From Vibrio algarum (lineage in GTDB: Bacteria; Pseudomonadota; Gammaproteobacteria; Enterobacterales; Vibrionaceae): a stretch of DNA of 64,000 nt. Of this stretch, positions 34,762 through 48,700 are shown piece after piece (the first letter of the stretch is position 1; every line of letters begins with the position of its first letter). A model generated the notes under the pieces. The model worked only from the letters and a program-made list of their open reading frames with translations, ran no database searches and was not told where the DNA came from. The stretch covers positions 2,418,001 to 2,482,000 of the forward strand of contig NZ_JAQLOI010000001.1 in the NCBI RefSeq assembly GCF_028204155.1. Reading direction: 5' to 3'. The position numbers and the translations under genes were made by a program.

Positions 34762-36753
34762 ATGAAGTCAGCAATAACTCTACTTGTGCAGCAAACTCAT
34801 GCCAAGTTTGATTGGAAAACATTCAAGCATATCGAGGGAGATACACTCGAACAGATCATTACTCAGCTGAAACCTCTTTTCATTGACTCCTTATTCAACT
34901 TTTCAATCGAAAAACGAGAGGTTAAGTCATTTAACGATCTACCCGAAGCCTTTATCGTTTCTAGCTTAAATCCCGTTTATATCCAGCGTGTTGGAGTAAA
35001 GCTAATAAATGATAAACATGAAGAAGTCGACCCATCATCGCTAATTGGAAATGAAATCGTATTTATTGAAAGTTATCCAAAAATTCTAAAGACAAAAGAG
35101 TTCGTAGAAGTCATTTACCAACTTTTTCCTAAAGCAAACTTTTTCCTACTCTTAGCGGTACCTTTCGTCTTGATTCCGGCTTTTTACAGTAACTTGTTTA
35201 ATACTCGCCTGATCTTTAACTCACAAGCATCAACCCTAGCCTTTGTCACGATTGCGTTTTTAATTTTATGGGGATGTGAGTACGGGTTAAAATATACGAT
35301 AAAGCATATTCATTTAAGGAAGGTGGAGAAAGACTCCCTAAAAATTGAGCGCTACCTCTTATCTATCATGCCCGCGTTTAAACAAAAAGACAGCTTAACG
35401 AAAATGCGTATGGTCGAGTCCAATCGGAAGATAATCTGGGACAACCTACCCGGAGTTCTCATGGATGCAGCGAGTTTCTTATTAGTTATGTCGTTGCTAT
35501 TTCTATTCATTGGTAGTTATGCGTTTGGTTTATTTAGTTTTTATATTGTGATCATTGTTATTTCGACTTATATGCGATATCGAAACTACAAGATTTACTT
35601 AGACTTAGAAGCCGCTCAGCAAGATTTACTTAATGAACGTATCTCTTATTATCGAAATAACAAACAGTTACGTTTCTTTAATACCCAGTCTCTACTGGAC
35701 AACTTTGAACATTCTTGCAAAAAATCGTTTGATAGTGACCATAGTTTAGCCAGCTTTAATTTTAACTGGGATGAATTTGTACGTGTCAGCTCATTTCTAG
35801 CCAGTTTTGGATTATTCCTGGTACTGTTCTATACCTCTAAGATTGATACCAGTGTTTTTAATGTGCTCATTGCTCTACTGATCTTAAATGGGCGAGCGGC
35901 CTCCAACGTAATTAATTTCGTAACCAAGTCCTTTTTTGTTCTAATTTCAACTCACCATCTAAAACTAGCCGTGACGGATCTCTTTGATAACCTAGAACCT
36001 AAAATGGTATCAAAGGGTTTACACATCGAGTCCATTAACAGTATCAGTCTAAAAGATGTGAGCATTACCACCGAGCAAGCGCCGTTACTATCCAATGTAA
36101 ACCTCACATTTACTAAAGGTAATACATACGGACTGTTCGGACAGATCGGCAGCGGGAAATCCACACTACTATCCACTATTGTTCAATCCCACAGTGAATA
36201 TTCTGGTACCATTTTGTATAATAATTTCTACAATGGAATGGATGTTGACCCGAATGTTTTTGGTAAACAAGTGGTCTTTATCGACCCTTCCTCTGAATTT
36301 ATTCGAGGGAGTATCTATTCCAATTTTTATATCCGTGGTGTGGCAGATGTAAACAAAATCACAAAGATCTGTAGTCTAGTTTTTACTCATGTTTCTATTG
36401 ATTATGAGTTCATTTTTCAGCGAGACATTAGCCAGATACCTATGTCTACTGGGCAAAAGCGTAAACTGCTTATTTTGATGAGTATCGAACCAAACAAAAA
36501 TCTAATCATACTAGACGAAGCGCTTTCTAACCTTGCTATGGTCGACGTGACGGCTTTACTGCAATACATTAAGCAAGAAGCTCCTCACGCGATATTATTA
36601 GTGGTATCTCATGACAAAGCCGTATTAAATCAACTGCCGAATCTGTTTGAAATTAGAGAGCAGCAGGTAATTCAGAAAAAAACGCTATTGTTAAAGTCTA
36701 ATATCCAAAACTTATCCAAAATAAAAGCCAGTCGCTTTGACTGGCTTTGTTGA
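34762..36753 (+). CDS. type I secretion ABC exporter (SiiF/LapB-like)
   Basis: Inner-membrane ATPase-permease predicted to energise export of the giant adhesin. 663 residues from the ATG at 34762 (GAGG 5 bases upstream; the GTG at 34747 is less likely). An N-terminal cytosolic region of about 120 residues, perhaps an inactive C39-like domain, precedes membrane helices (about 125-390) and the ATPase domain: Walker A GQIGSGKST (460-468), a weak signature MSTGQ (561-565, in place of LSGGQ), Walker B with Asp585-Glu586 and switch His617. Convergent with the adhesin gene; the last codons (KASRFDWLC) are encoded by a terminator hairpin. Confidence 0.85.
   Translation: MKSAITLLVQQTHAKFDWKTFKHIEGDTLEQIITQLKPLFIDSLFNFSIEKREVKSFNDLPEAFIVSSLNPVYIQRVGVKLINDKHEEVDPSSLIGNEIVFIESYPKILKTKEFVEVIYQLFPKANFFLLLAVPFVLIPAFYSNLFNTRLIFNSQASTLAFVTIAFLILWGCEYGLKYTIKHIHLRKVEKDSLKIERYLLSIMPAFKQKDSLTKMRMVESNRKIIWDNLPGVLMDAASFLLVMSLLFLFIGSYAFGLFSFYIVIIVISTYMRYRNYKIYLDLEAAQQDLLNERISYYRNNKQLRFFNTQSLLDNFEHSCKKSFDSDHSLASFNFNWDEFVRVSSFLASFGLFLVLFYTSKIDTSVFNVLIALLILNGRAASNVINFVTKSFFVLISTHHLKLAVTDLFDNLEPKMVSKGLHIESINSISLKDVSITTEQAPLLSNVNLTFTKGNTYGLFGQIGSGKSTLLSTIVQSHSEYSGTILYNNFYNGMDVDPNVFGKQVVFIDPSSEFIRGSIYSNFYIRGVADVNKITKICSLVFTHVSIDYEFIFQRDISQIPMSTGQKRKLLILMSIEPNKNLIILDEALSNLAMVDVTALLQYIKQEAPHAILLVVSHDKAVLNQLPNLFEIREQQVIQKKTLLLKSNIQNLSKIKASRFDWLC
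36724..36748 (-). terminator. intrinsic terminator of the adhesin operon, inside the exporter's last codons
   Basis: AAAGCCAGTC / GACTGGCTTT perfect 10-bp stem. Read on the minus strand it is followed by TATTTT, about 27 bp after the adhesin stop. Confidence 0.8.
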
Positions 36754-36774
36754 TTGCTAAGTTTGATCTGTCAT

Positions 36775-39700
36775 CTAGATGTCTGTATCTACTTGACTTT
36801 CATTGCCTGCGGCGTCAGTAATGGTAACCACTAAATGGTTGGATGCACTTGTGTCGACTGATGTGGTATCGATTGTCACATCCCCTAAACCGGAAAAACT
36901 AGTAATGTCGACATCAGTATTCCCTCCAAGTAACGCACTAATTGAGCTAACACCACTATCATCCGATGAACCGTCACCATCAGTCGCCGTAAAACTCACC
37001 GTAGAGCCATCATAAGAAAGGCTCTCATAGCTTGGCGCCACTGTATCAACATTTAACGTACCTGTTGCGGCATCATCCAGCGTATTACCGGTGCTATCGG
37101 CAATATCGATACTATATGAGTAACTACCATCAGAAAGCGATGTGCCAACGGTGATACTCCATAAACCATCTTGATCCGCCGTAACATCATAGCTATCACC
37201 ACCTATTGTCAACGATACTGTTGCGCCACCTTCTGTTGTACCTTCAAAGGTTGGTTGATTATCATTGGTCCAATCTCCATCCGAAAGCACACCGGTATCG
37301 TCCGTTGTTCCAGCTGAAACATCGTCGTAAATAGTAAAGTCAGTTAAAGTAGGGTCTTGCGTGTCCACGAGCAGCAGAATATCGAGGTTGTCGATACTAT
37401 TTCCTGCGCTATCACTTGCTTCAGTTAAATATAGATCTACAGCGCTATCAGTTAACCCTAGGTCGGATTCTACATCTAAGCTCCAAGAACCATCACCCGA
37501 CACCTCAACATCAATAGTTTGAATGGAATCAATTGTAGTATCACCATCTTCATCTATTGCAAAAGTTAAGCTTAAATCTTCGGTCGCATAACCAGAGATG
37601 GTCGTGTTATCTATGGATACGGCTGAAACAGAAGGCGATGTGGTATCAATGATCAAGCTTGTTGTCATTGTCAAGGAAACCGTTGTCACCGTTTCACCTG
37701 TTGTACTCACCTCTTTCACCATGATCGAATCAGAAGCATAGGTACCATCACTCAGTTCAAAACTCGAACCAGAGCCAATATACCAAGTTGTTCCACTATC
37801 GATTGAATAGAGCCAATTGTTACCCGAAGTCACATCTGAAACATTAATCGTTCCGTCCGAGCTCAGGTTATCGCTAGCGCTATCACCGGTATCACTGTTT
37901 AGTGCGATGGAAATACTTGAGTTGGTATCTGTTACTGTAAGCGTAGAAAGCGTCGTTGTTGTTTCGTTTCCTGCACCGTCTGTCACTGTTACCGTTATAT
38001 CCGTATACGTTCCTGTATCCGATAGAATAAAGCTACTGTCCGATGAGGCATAAGTATCTGGCGAACTAAAAGGTGTACCATCCAACGTGTATGAGTAGGT
38101 CCAGGTTGCACCTGACTCTATATTGGAGACGGTTACTGTACCGTCTGTTGTAATGTAATCACCTGATACACCAGTATCGTTAGACAAGCTTAGCGCTACC
38201 GCTTCTGGTGCGCTTGTATCAATCGTTAGATCAGAAGATGTCGACAATGAAACCGTTGTCACCGTCTCACCTGTTGTACTCACCTCTTTCACCATGATCG
38301 AATCAGAAGCATAGGTACCATCACTCAGTTCAAAACTCGAACCAGAGCCAATATACCAAGTTGTTCCACTATCGATTGAATAGAGCCAATTGTTACCCGA
38401 AGTCACATCTGAAACATTAATCGTTCCGTCCGAGCTCAGGTTATCGCTAGCGCTATCACCGGTATCACTGTTTAGTGCGATGGAAATACTTGAGTTGGTA
38501 TCTGTTACTGTAAGCGTAGAAAGCGTCGTTGTTGTTTCGTTTCCTGCACCGTCTGTCACTGTTACCGTTATATCCGTATACGTTCCTGTATCCGATAGAA
38601 TAAAGCTACTGTCCGATGAGGCATAAGTATCTGGCGAACTAAAAGGTGTACCATCCAACGTGTATGAGTAGGTCCAGGTTGCACCTGACTCTATATTGGA
38701 GACGGTTACTGTACCGTCTGTTGTAATGTAATCACCTGATACACCAGTATCGTTAGACAAGCTTAGCGCTACCGCTTCTGGTGCGCTTGTATCAATCGTT
38801 AGATCAGAAGATGTCGACAATGAAACCGTTGTCACCGTCTCACCTGTTGTACTCACCTCTTTCACCATGATCGAATCAGAAGCATAGGTACCATCACTCA
38901 GTTCAAAACTCGAACCAGAGCCAATATACCAAGTTGTTCCACTATCGATTGAATAGAGCCAATTGTTACCCGAAGTCACGTCTGAAACATTAATCGTTCC
39001 GTCCGAGCTCAGGTTATCGCTAGCGCTATCACCGGTATCACTGTTTAGTGCGATGGAAATACTTGAGTTGGTATCTGTTACTGTAAGCGTAGAAAGCGTC
39101 GTTGTTGTTTCGTTTCCTGCACCGTCTGTCACTGTTACCGTTATATCCGTATACGTTCCTGTATCCGATAGAATAAAGCTACTGTCCGATGAGGCATAAG
39201 TATCTGGCGAACTAAAAGGTGTACCATCCAACGTGTATGAGTAGGTCCAGGTCGCACCTGACTCAATATTGGAAACGGTTACTGTACCGTCTGTTGTAAT
39301 GTAATCACCTGATACACCAGTATCGTTAGACAAGCTCAGCGCTACCGCTTCTGGTGCGCTTGTATCCACAACAAGTGCCGCTGTAGACGCAGTTACCGTA
39401 CTCTCGTTACCGCTAGAGTCTGTCTGTTTAACTAGAATATCGCCTACATCATAGTTACTATCGGTTAGCTCAAAAGTAGCACTATATGTATCTGAACCTG
39501 AGTCATAGCTATAGGTCGATGAGCCGACATACCAGTTATCCCCACCGTCTACTGAGTACATCCAACCGTTACTATCTTCAGTAATACCCGTAACCTCGAC
39601 GGTCGTATCACTGGTGGATTCCCCAGTACCACTTGTATCTTCTGGCATGATTAGCGCTAATGTCGATAGTGAGCCGTCATAGTCAATGGTAATGTTTTCT

Positions 39701-42700
39701 GTTGACCTATTGCCATAGATATCTGAAACCACAAGTTCGATCTGATACTGTTCATCACTATCACCAACATCCCCAAAGGTAATAGTTTGTTCTCCATCAG
39801 TATTTACTATAGTGACCTGTTTAGTCTCAATTTCAGTGCCATTAGCATATAAATAGGCTGTAACGGTAATATCGGAATCACTGGCTGTTGAGACCGTCAC
39901 ATCAAACGTAGAATCACTGGTCTCATATGAAGAGGTATCGGTGTCTTGGGTATAGCTTAAAGAGTAGGTTAAGTCATCAGAAGCAATCGCCTGTTTAACG
40001 GTAAAAGCGCCATCATCTGCGGTCTGCTCAGTTTGGTTACCGGCGGAGTCCTCGCTAATCAGTGTATAGCTATAGTCCCCATCAACAAGTTCGGAGAGCT
40101 CTAATGACCACTCTCCGGTTATTTCATCATAGCTCACACCATCCGAGGTTTCCGAGTCATCATCTGAACGAACTATGTAGGTTATATCGCTTCCTTCGCT
40201 ATCTGTAACAACCAAGATAACCTGATTATAATCATCATTTGTTATGTCGATAGTACCACTCAAAGAGACCGTATTCTCTGGCGTAATGGAACCGGAAGAG
40301 ATAACGGTAGAAAGATCACCTTCATCAATAGCATTGATAGTAATAGAACTTTCTACGGCAACTTCTGGTGCTGATGTATCCACAACAAAACTTACGTACT
40401 CATCTGAGGATGAATCTGATGACGAAATAGTTGTCGTGTTCCCAGCGCTATCTGTTGCAGTGATCTCGTAAGAGTATGAACCGTCCGTCAGCACAGCGTC
40501 GCCATTACTGATAGTGAAATTACCATCAGCATCAACGGAAACGTTCACTTGGCTCTCATCAAACGTATCACCCGTCGTTTCATTGGTTAAAACAAGAGTA
40601 ATCGTTGCATCTGCCTCTGTAGCCCCTGAAATAAGATCGCCTGTGACCGTAGATGCAGAAAAATATTCGGTACTGTTTTCTACATCTCCTAAGACATTAA
40701 AACTGGAAATAGAAATATCTGTATCGATAACGACTTCTATCGAGTCGGTGCGTCCATTAGAGGTCAGGATAAATTGGTAACCGTCTTCAAGATCATAATC
40801 ATCGAGATCGATGTCAGAAATAGACCAGCTACCATCAGACGAATCAGAAATACCAGAGTAGTAATAGACTTCATCGCCATTACTATCGGTAAGAGCATCA
40901 CCATTGGCATCCGCTAAGAATACGATATATTCCGTACTCACCGCTGTAGTACCCGTTAGGGTTACTGAGCTACCGACGCCTACATCACTGTTAATAATAA
41001 GTTGCTCTTGGCCACTTTCATCGGTGGTAACTTGTAAAGCCGAATCATTAGCTATGTTGGCATCGATAGTGACCGCCGTCGCGAGGACATTGATGGTTCC
41101 GGTATTCGAGGTTGTTACATTCCCTACAATATCCGTGACTTCCACGTAATAATCGTAGCTTGCTCCCGCTTCAAGGCTGATATCGAGGCTATAAGAACCA
41201 GATGTAGTCAAATCAACAGAGTGCCATTGACCACCAACATAAATTCTTACGGTTGCTGTGGTGTCATCAACGGTACCTTCTATACGTACCCAGTTGTAAT
41301 AACTGTCAAGATCCGGCACTTCCGTATCCGCACTTGTCGCGTTCTCAGATGTGACTGCTGAGTCATCGACATAGTCATCGCTATCTCCATCTTCATCGGA
41401 ATCGGTAAGTGACGATACTTTAACGTATGAAAGGACTGGCGCATCTGCATCTACCGTAAAAGTAACACTGCGCGCTTCGGATAAATTGTCTTCATCAGAG
41501 TCTGAATCACTTGCCACAACTACGTATGTATATTCAGCTGAGGTAAGTGTACTGAACGTATAGTTCCATACACCGCTAACATCAGCAGCAGTTGTACCAA
41601 CAAGGGTCAACCCATCGGACTCATAAATAGTTACCGTTGCATAAGCGTCGGTAACACCAGTAATTGTTGGTGTGGTATCAGCAGTAAAGCTGTCTTCAAA
41701 ATCATCCCCAGTATCAGAAGCTGCCGCCAGTTCAACAGTGACATTAATCGACTCATCATAGGTTAATGTTTTTTCAAATGCTGTCTCATTGCCGTTTGTA
41801 TCGATTGCGGTAAAGATAACTTTATACTTACCAAAATCTAAACCTGAACTACTCAAGTCGATGGTATAAGTACCATCACTATTATCAACGATGGAACTGG
41901 AATAATCGACACCACCTATTGTCAAACTAAATGACGCAAAATCTAGATTGCTATTCTCATCGGATACAGAAAAAGTAATAGATAGCGTTTCCTGAGAATT
42001 CACTACCCACCAGTTATCGCTACTAGTATAAGTATCCGCTGCCACACCATCTGAACTCACTTCATCCGCAGTCAACACTACAGAATCAAAAACAGGTGCA
42101 GTGGTATCGTAATCAATGAGATAACCATCACTCGCATCACTATCGTTTCCGGCAAGGTCGGTTGCAATAAAGCTATAGTAATAGGTGCCTTCTGGTACAG
42201 AATCATCGTCAGTATCAACGATCAACGTCCAATTACCGTTCGCATCGGCAGATGTCGTTAACGTATAGGAATCTTGTTCGCCAGATGTCGATGTAAAATA
42301 GAGCGTGACCGTCGCGTATGCTTCGGCAGTACCTGAGAATGTTAGCTGGTTAAGGTTATAATCTCCGGTATCCGTATCCGTGTATGTAACTGAACCGAGG
42401 TCATACCCATCATATGAAGGAGCATCGCCATTAATTAGACTTACGGTTGGTACTGACGTTGCCACATTATCGACAGTAACTGAATTTGTTAGTGTGTTGG
42501 AAAAACCATTATCATCTGTAGCCGTTATGGTGTAGGTATACGTGTCATCATCGAGCCCATCAAAAGATAGGGTCCACTCTTGTTGCCCGTCGCTATCGTC
42601 TAAATCATTAATCGCGAACGTATAGGCACTAGTACTCAGCGCTGTACCATCCGAATCAACGATCGATATGCTCCAACTCGATACATTGTCATCTATTGTA

Positions 42701-45700
42701 CCGACCGCCTTAAATGTTGACGATTGAGTATAAAAGTCAGCAGTACTACTGCCTTGATAGTCACCTGTTAACTCATCACCAGATGTATTTTCATATTCCG
42801 TAAATACGATATTAAACGGATCAATGGTAAAGGTATTTAACGCCGCATAATCTTTTGTTGAGACGCTCGTATCGTCTGTATTACCGGCAGCATCAACCAC
42901 CGATAAGCTATAGCCAAATGTGGTTTCATCATCGACATTCAAGGTGACATCGGCAACCCATGAACCATCACTAATCACCGTGGCAGAAACCGTGGTACTT
43001 ACTCCACCACTAACAGCGTCACCGGCTTCATCGACCTCGTAGACGTAAACAGTAACAACATCACCTTCCTCAAGGCTAGAGCCGCTGTCGTCCCCACTAA
43101 TCGAAACGGTTGTTGATGACGTAACTAAGTCACCAGAGTTTCCATCATCATCGGAGGTTTCCGAAGTATAATCATACAGAGGAGTCACGCTTGCAGAGAG
43201 CAAATCTGTTGCGGTAGGTTCTGTAATATCGACTGTTATATCTTCGATAGTACTTGTGGTTTGGTTACCCGAGGTATCTGTCGAGGTGACAACTGCGTAA
43301 TAGTCGCCTTCAGCTAATAGGTTCGAGGTTACAGACCACACACCGTCAACGTCAACCAGAGTCGTAACGCTATCAACACTGCCGTTAGAGTCGAAGATCT
43401 CAACGACAATCGTTGCCCCTTCTTCAGCGGTTCCAGTGAACTCCAGATTCTGGTTTTTCGTTACCTTATCGCTATCATCAGATCCAGTATCACTTGCTGC
43501 ACTTAGACTCGCAGTAAGTGATGTCGACGTATCCAATGCAAAATAGCCTGCATCAACAATCAATCCATCAACCGTAGGCGTATCAATAACAACATTGCTC
43601 GCCTCATTACCAGAGAAATCTTCCGCAACTACTTCGTATTTATACTCAGCAGTACCGCTAGCATCAACAGACAACTCGTCGACCTCAAAACTTACTGTCG
43701 CTATACCATCTGCATCTAAATTACTAGAGCCTGTGTACATTTCTGTACCACTAGCATCCGTAATCACGTAGGTTGCGCTAGTCGTGTTAGCCTCTGTGAT
43801 AGTGACATAATAGATATAAACAGTATTGGCATCGTCTAAATCTGTTATCGTTAAAGTTACAACAGTATCGGCTTCTGCTTGCACAGTAAATACAGGGCTC
43901 GATTCACCTAGTAGAGGTACCGTATAGCTGTCATTTCCATCTGTGACGATAGTCGTCAGGGTTGAAAGATCGGCGAGGGCGCCATCTTCATCCGCATCGA
44001 TATAGGTATCATCTTCTACAGAATCGTCGGGTTGTAATTCAACCACTACATGACTAGGAGCCGTAGTATCGATCTCAAACTCACTACTCACACTTGAGCT
44101 ATTACCTGCTGTATCTTCTGTAGTCACGGTATAGGTATAAGTGCCATCTTCTGTAAAAGCGTCGTCAGTAACGTTGATCGTCCAAGATCCATCTCCTGAA
44201 TCCGCATAAGCGGAATAGGTCGCACCGCTTGCAAATAAGAGAGTGACTAGCGCTCCTGCTTCAGCAAAACCGGTAAACGTAGGAGTAGTGCTGCTGGTGA
44301 TATTATCGGTATCATCACCGCTGTGATCTAAGAAATCACTATCATCGTCACCGTAACCATCATTGGTTGGGTCAACTGGATCTGCAGTATCTAGCTCGAA
44401 GCTGAGCGTCGTGGTTCCATCTGTCTCGTAGGTTTGTACGCTGGTATTTCCAGCGAGATCGGTAAGAACAACCTGGTAGGTATAACTAGCGTCATCTAAT
44501 GATGATGTATCAATATCTACTGTCCAGTTGGTAGCGTCAATATCACCAGTAAAGGAATACAACGATTCATCTAACTCGCTACCATCTTGAGTAAGCAATA
44601 CAAGTTGAACACTTGCTATTAGATCCTCTTCATCAGAAGAGAAACTGCCCTCTACCGTTACTGTTGTCGCGTTAGAAATGTTGTCATTACGTTGATCATC
44701 TGTCGCTTCAGTATAGGTTTCTGCTGCGGTATCCGTTTCAAACGTTAACCCATCGACGGTTGCTTCATCTGGCGCGGTTTTGTCGACAATAAAATCGTAA
44801 TTCGTTGTCGCATCTTCTGAAGAGAGAGTAACCTCTGCTTCATCTATCGTTACTGTCTGGACGATACCATCATTACCGATCGTTTTGGTGATACCTACTG
44901 AGTCTGTCGATGAGATAGTGTATTGATAGGTTGCACCATCAACTAACTGCCCTTCTTCATTTTCATCCTCAACCAGTGAATAAGACCAACTGCCATCTTC
45001 TGTTATCTCTATATCGGTAATGACGACATCATCAGCACCTGGGTCATCGCTGCTCAGTGTGATAGTGACAATAGCGCCGGCTTCACCTGTACCAGTAAAA
45101 GTAATCTCAGTGCTATCAATTGAATCTTCATTATCGTAAAGCTCTGGATTGGTATAATTAGAATCGTCGTTGACCCCTGAATCTGAATCTGAACTTAACT
45201 CTCCTGTTAATTCATTCACTGTATCAACAGTAAATGTTTGGGTGCTACTTACCGTTTCATTTCCAGCTTGGTCTACCACAACGATAGAGTATGTATAATC
45301 TCCATCGTCTAGCGAAATGCTTTCATCAGATAGATCAATACTCCAATCACTGCTATCCGCATCAAGATCAACTGAAACGGTATAGGTTACTTCTGCATTA
45401 TTAGTATCGGTCACGGTTAGATATACGGTTGCCGCACTGTCATCCGTATAGCTACCCTCAAATAGTGGACTGCTATCGGCAGTTTCTGCTTCTGCTGTTC
45501 CAGTTTCTGACACCATATCAAAGACTAAGTCGGTTGGAACAGATACATCTATCTCAAAGGTATTGCTATTTGTCGGGGTTATTGTGGTCGTATTACCTGC
45601 AATATCTGTCGTTTCAATAGTGTAGCTATAGGTTCCATCTAACAGACCGTCTGATAAACCTTCATCGGTGAAGATAGACTCATATTCACTATCTGATGTA

Positions 45701-48700
45701 TCGATTTGCCACGAAAAGTTTCCATCACCATCGGCATCGGTAGAAGAGACCCTTGTAGTAAACTCAACCACCGAATCTTCATTTTCATCATAGATAGTGA
45801 CGGTAACAATGGCATCAGACTCGCCATAACCGCTAAATATTGGTGTAGTATTGCTACTTAGGTGATCATAATCATTAACCTCGGATTCAACGGTATCGTC
45901 ATAGGTATCATTTTCATCCGAATGTTCGTAGCCTTCACTCGTCGAGGTTTCAACAGTAAGGTCGATCTCAAACGAAAGGTTTTCTAAACTTTCGCTATCA
46001 GCGTTATCTGTTGTTAAGACAGTAATATTTCCTGATGAATCGATAGCGATAACTTGATAGGTGTACGCCCCCTCCCCTAAATCCGCATCGGAGAGAATAT
46101 CGTTAACTGAGGCACTCCAATCATAGGTGCCCGCATCATTGGTTGTATCGGAAATCGTTGCAATATAGATATAAGAATCTTCTGTAGAGAGAAGAGATGT
46201 AATCTCAGATGAGCTGGTATCTTGATCGATAATCAAAGACGTATCAGTTAATGTGTTGCTATCGGCACTAACCAGCTGCACATAAACCGTTACGGCATCG
46301 GCACTTACTGTCCCTTCAAGGGTTGGTACTACATTGGTGATATTATCGTCATTTTCTGACGATTCGTAATAGTCGCTTTCACTAGATAAACCTGTCGTCG
46401 AATCTGTATTATCACTAACACCCGTTGCTGTAACAACACTTTCGGTCACATCATACGTCACTTCACCTGTGATTATTTTTTCGTTGCCCGCCAGATCAGT
46501 AGAAGAGATAACATAGGTGTAAGTTCCTTCAACACTAACAACATTCTCACCACTAAGAGTTAGTGACCAATCTTCGAGCGTGTCTGCATCTGAATCCGTC
46601 GTTACAAATATCGTCGTCTCATAGGAATAGCCAGTGTCTGAGCTGACAAGAGTAAGCGTAATAACATCACCATCTTCCGCTTCACCAGTAAAACTAAACT
46701 CACCATTATTGGTGGTGGTTGCAGGCTGAGTCACCGTGACGACGCCATCCGTTTCTGAGGTTGAAGAGATCTCAGCAGAATTAAGTTGTGTTGCGTCTAT
46801 CTCGCCTGTTAATTCGTTGTTTAGATCGATAGTAAATGTGTAGGTTTCGGAGGTCGTTTGATTGCCAACCTCATCCGTCATTACGACAAAGTAATCCCAA
46901 TCACCTTCCGAAAGTTCGTCGCCAGATGGAACAGTAACAGCCCAGTCACCAGGTTCACTCACCTCTTCCGTCACCGTCACCGTTTCGGACCCATTGGTTA
47001 ACGTCAGAGTAATCGTTCCAGCCTCATCGACCGTACCTTCAATGGTCGGTGTTATATCATTGGTATAGCTGTCATCTAGATAATCTCCAGTGTCGCTCTG
47101 TTGTGCTAATCCAGTAACGCTGAGCGTGGCAGCACTGCTGTCTACCACAAACTCTTGGCTATCAACCGTCTCTGTATTGTTGGCAATATCTATAAGCGTG
47201 ACATCATATTGGTAGGTGCCGTCAGCAAGACCTTCGTAATCCACTTCCCAATGGTAGCTGTCATCAACTCCCTCAATGTCGGCTCTGGTCGTGATGGTTT
47301 CAACCAAAGTGCGCGTCAAGCCATCATCAGATACCTCATAGATACTGATCTCTACTACTGAGTTCTCTTCTGCTGTACCTGTAAAGGTAATATCACCGTT
47401 TGCAGTGGCATCATAGCTACTTCCTTCCCCTGACGTAACGGTTAACAAACCATCAATAGAAGCACTTTCACTCTCATCTTCAAATTGGGTATCAATACCA
47501 AATGTAAATACATTCGAACCATCGGTACTATTGTCGGCTGTTAACTCTGTAACGGCCGCTGTTTCAATAGTATCGCCCTCATAGGCGATGATTTTATAGC
47601 TATACGAACCGTCGGTGCTGCCATCATCATTGACTAACCCATCCAGTTCTATAGACCAGCTACCATCGTCATTTACCTCGGTGGTATAGGTATAACTACT
47701 TTCTGATAGTGCGATCGTAGTGCCATCATTATCGGTATAACTCTCTAACACGACAGAGATAAAATCCGCTCCAACCGCAGTACCTTCGATTTCAGGATCT
47801 AGGTTGGTTATATTATCGGCGTTTTCATCGCTATACGTCGTTGCATCACTGTTCGGCTCGGAATCTGAATCATCCGTTAGGCCTTGCGAAACGATGGTGA
47901 CATCAGAGTCAATATTAACGGTAAACTCGCTCGACACGGTTTTGCTATTTCCTGCTACGTCAGTTGATGAGATACTATAGCTGTAATCCCCCTCATCCAA
48001 AGCATCAGCAGCGTCAAGCTCATAGCTCCAAGTCCCATCTGTCGCGGCTTCTATCGTGGTTGTAAATACGATATTAGCTGGATCGGCATCGTCATAAATC
48101 GTCAACACCACTTCATCATCATCTGACTCAATGGTTCCTGAGAATGAAGGTGTAGAATCGTTTGTTGTTCTTGCCGGGTTTGTCCACTGCTCGTCCGTAT
48201 CGGTAGAATCAAGATCCTCAGATGCGACGGAATTTTCATCCTGTTGGTAACCAGAATCCATTTCAGCCGTCATTTCATTCGTAGTGTCGAGTTCGAATGT
48301 AAGCGCAGTGGTCTCTTCTGAACTATTACCAGCCAGATCGGTCGCGATAATTGTATAAGAATAGGTGTCGTCAGAATCCAAAGAGCTAAAATCATTTCCA
48401 TCATATTCGGAAAGGTCATAACTCCAATTTCCGTTTGCATCTGTGGCTATATCTTCTATGACCACCACTTCGTCGCCATCGCTACCATAGACAGTCAGCG
48501 TGACAAAGCCTTGCTCGCTTATCGAGCCTTCAAAGGTTGGTACCGTATCATTAGTGATATTATCCGAGTCAAGATCACCACTATCTGAAGCATCACTTAA
48601 TTCAAATGAGGAGACGGTAGGGTCAGATAGATCAACGTTTAGCGTTTGATCATTCAATACCTTAGAGTTTCCAGCATCGTCTGTAATGGTTAATCCGTAC

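Noticed and set aside
36775..37800. RTX calcium-binding nonapeptides at the adhesin C-terminus
   Set aside because: Searched by eye for GGxGxDxxx runs; none found, only Ig-like repeats.
37817..39199. Three identical plus-strand open frames of 78 codons
   Set aside because: They are the antisense of the 573-bp adhesin repeats; identical only because the repeats are.
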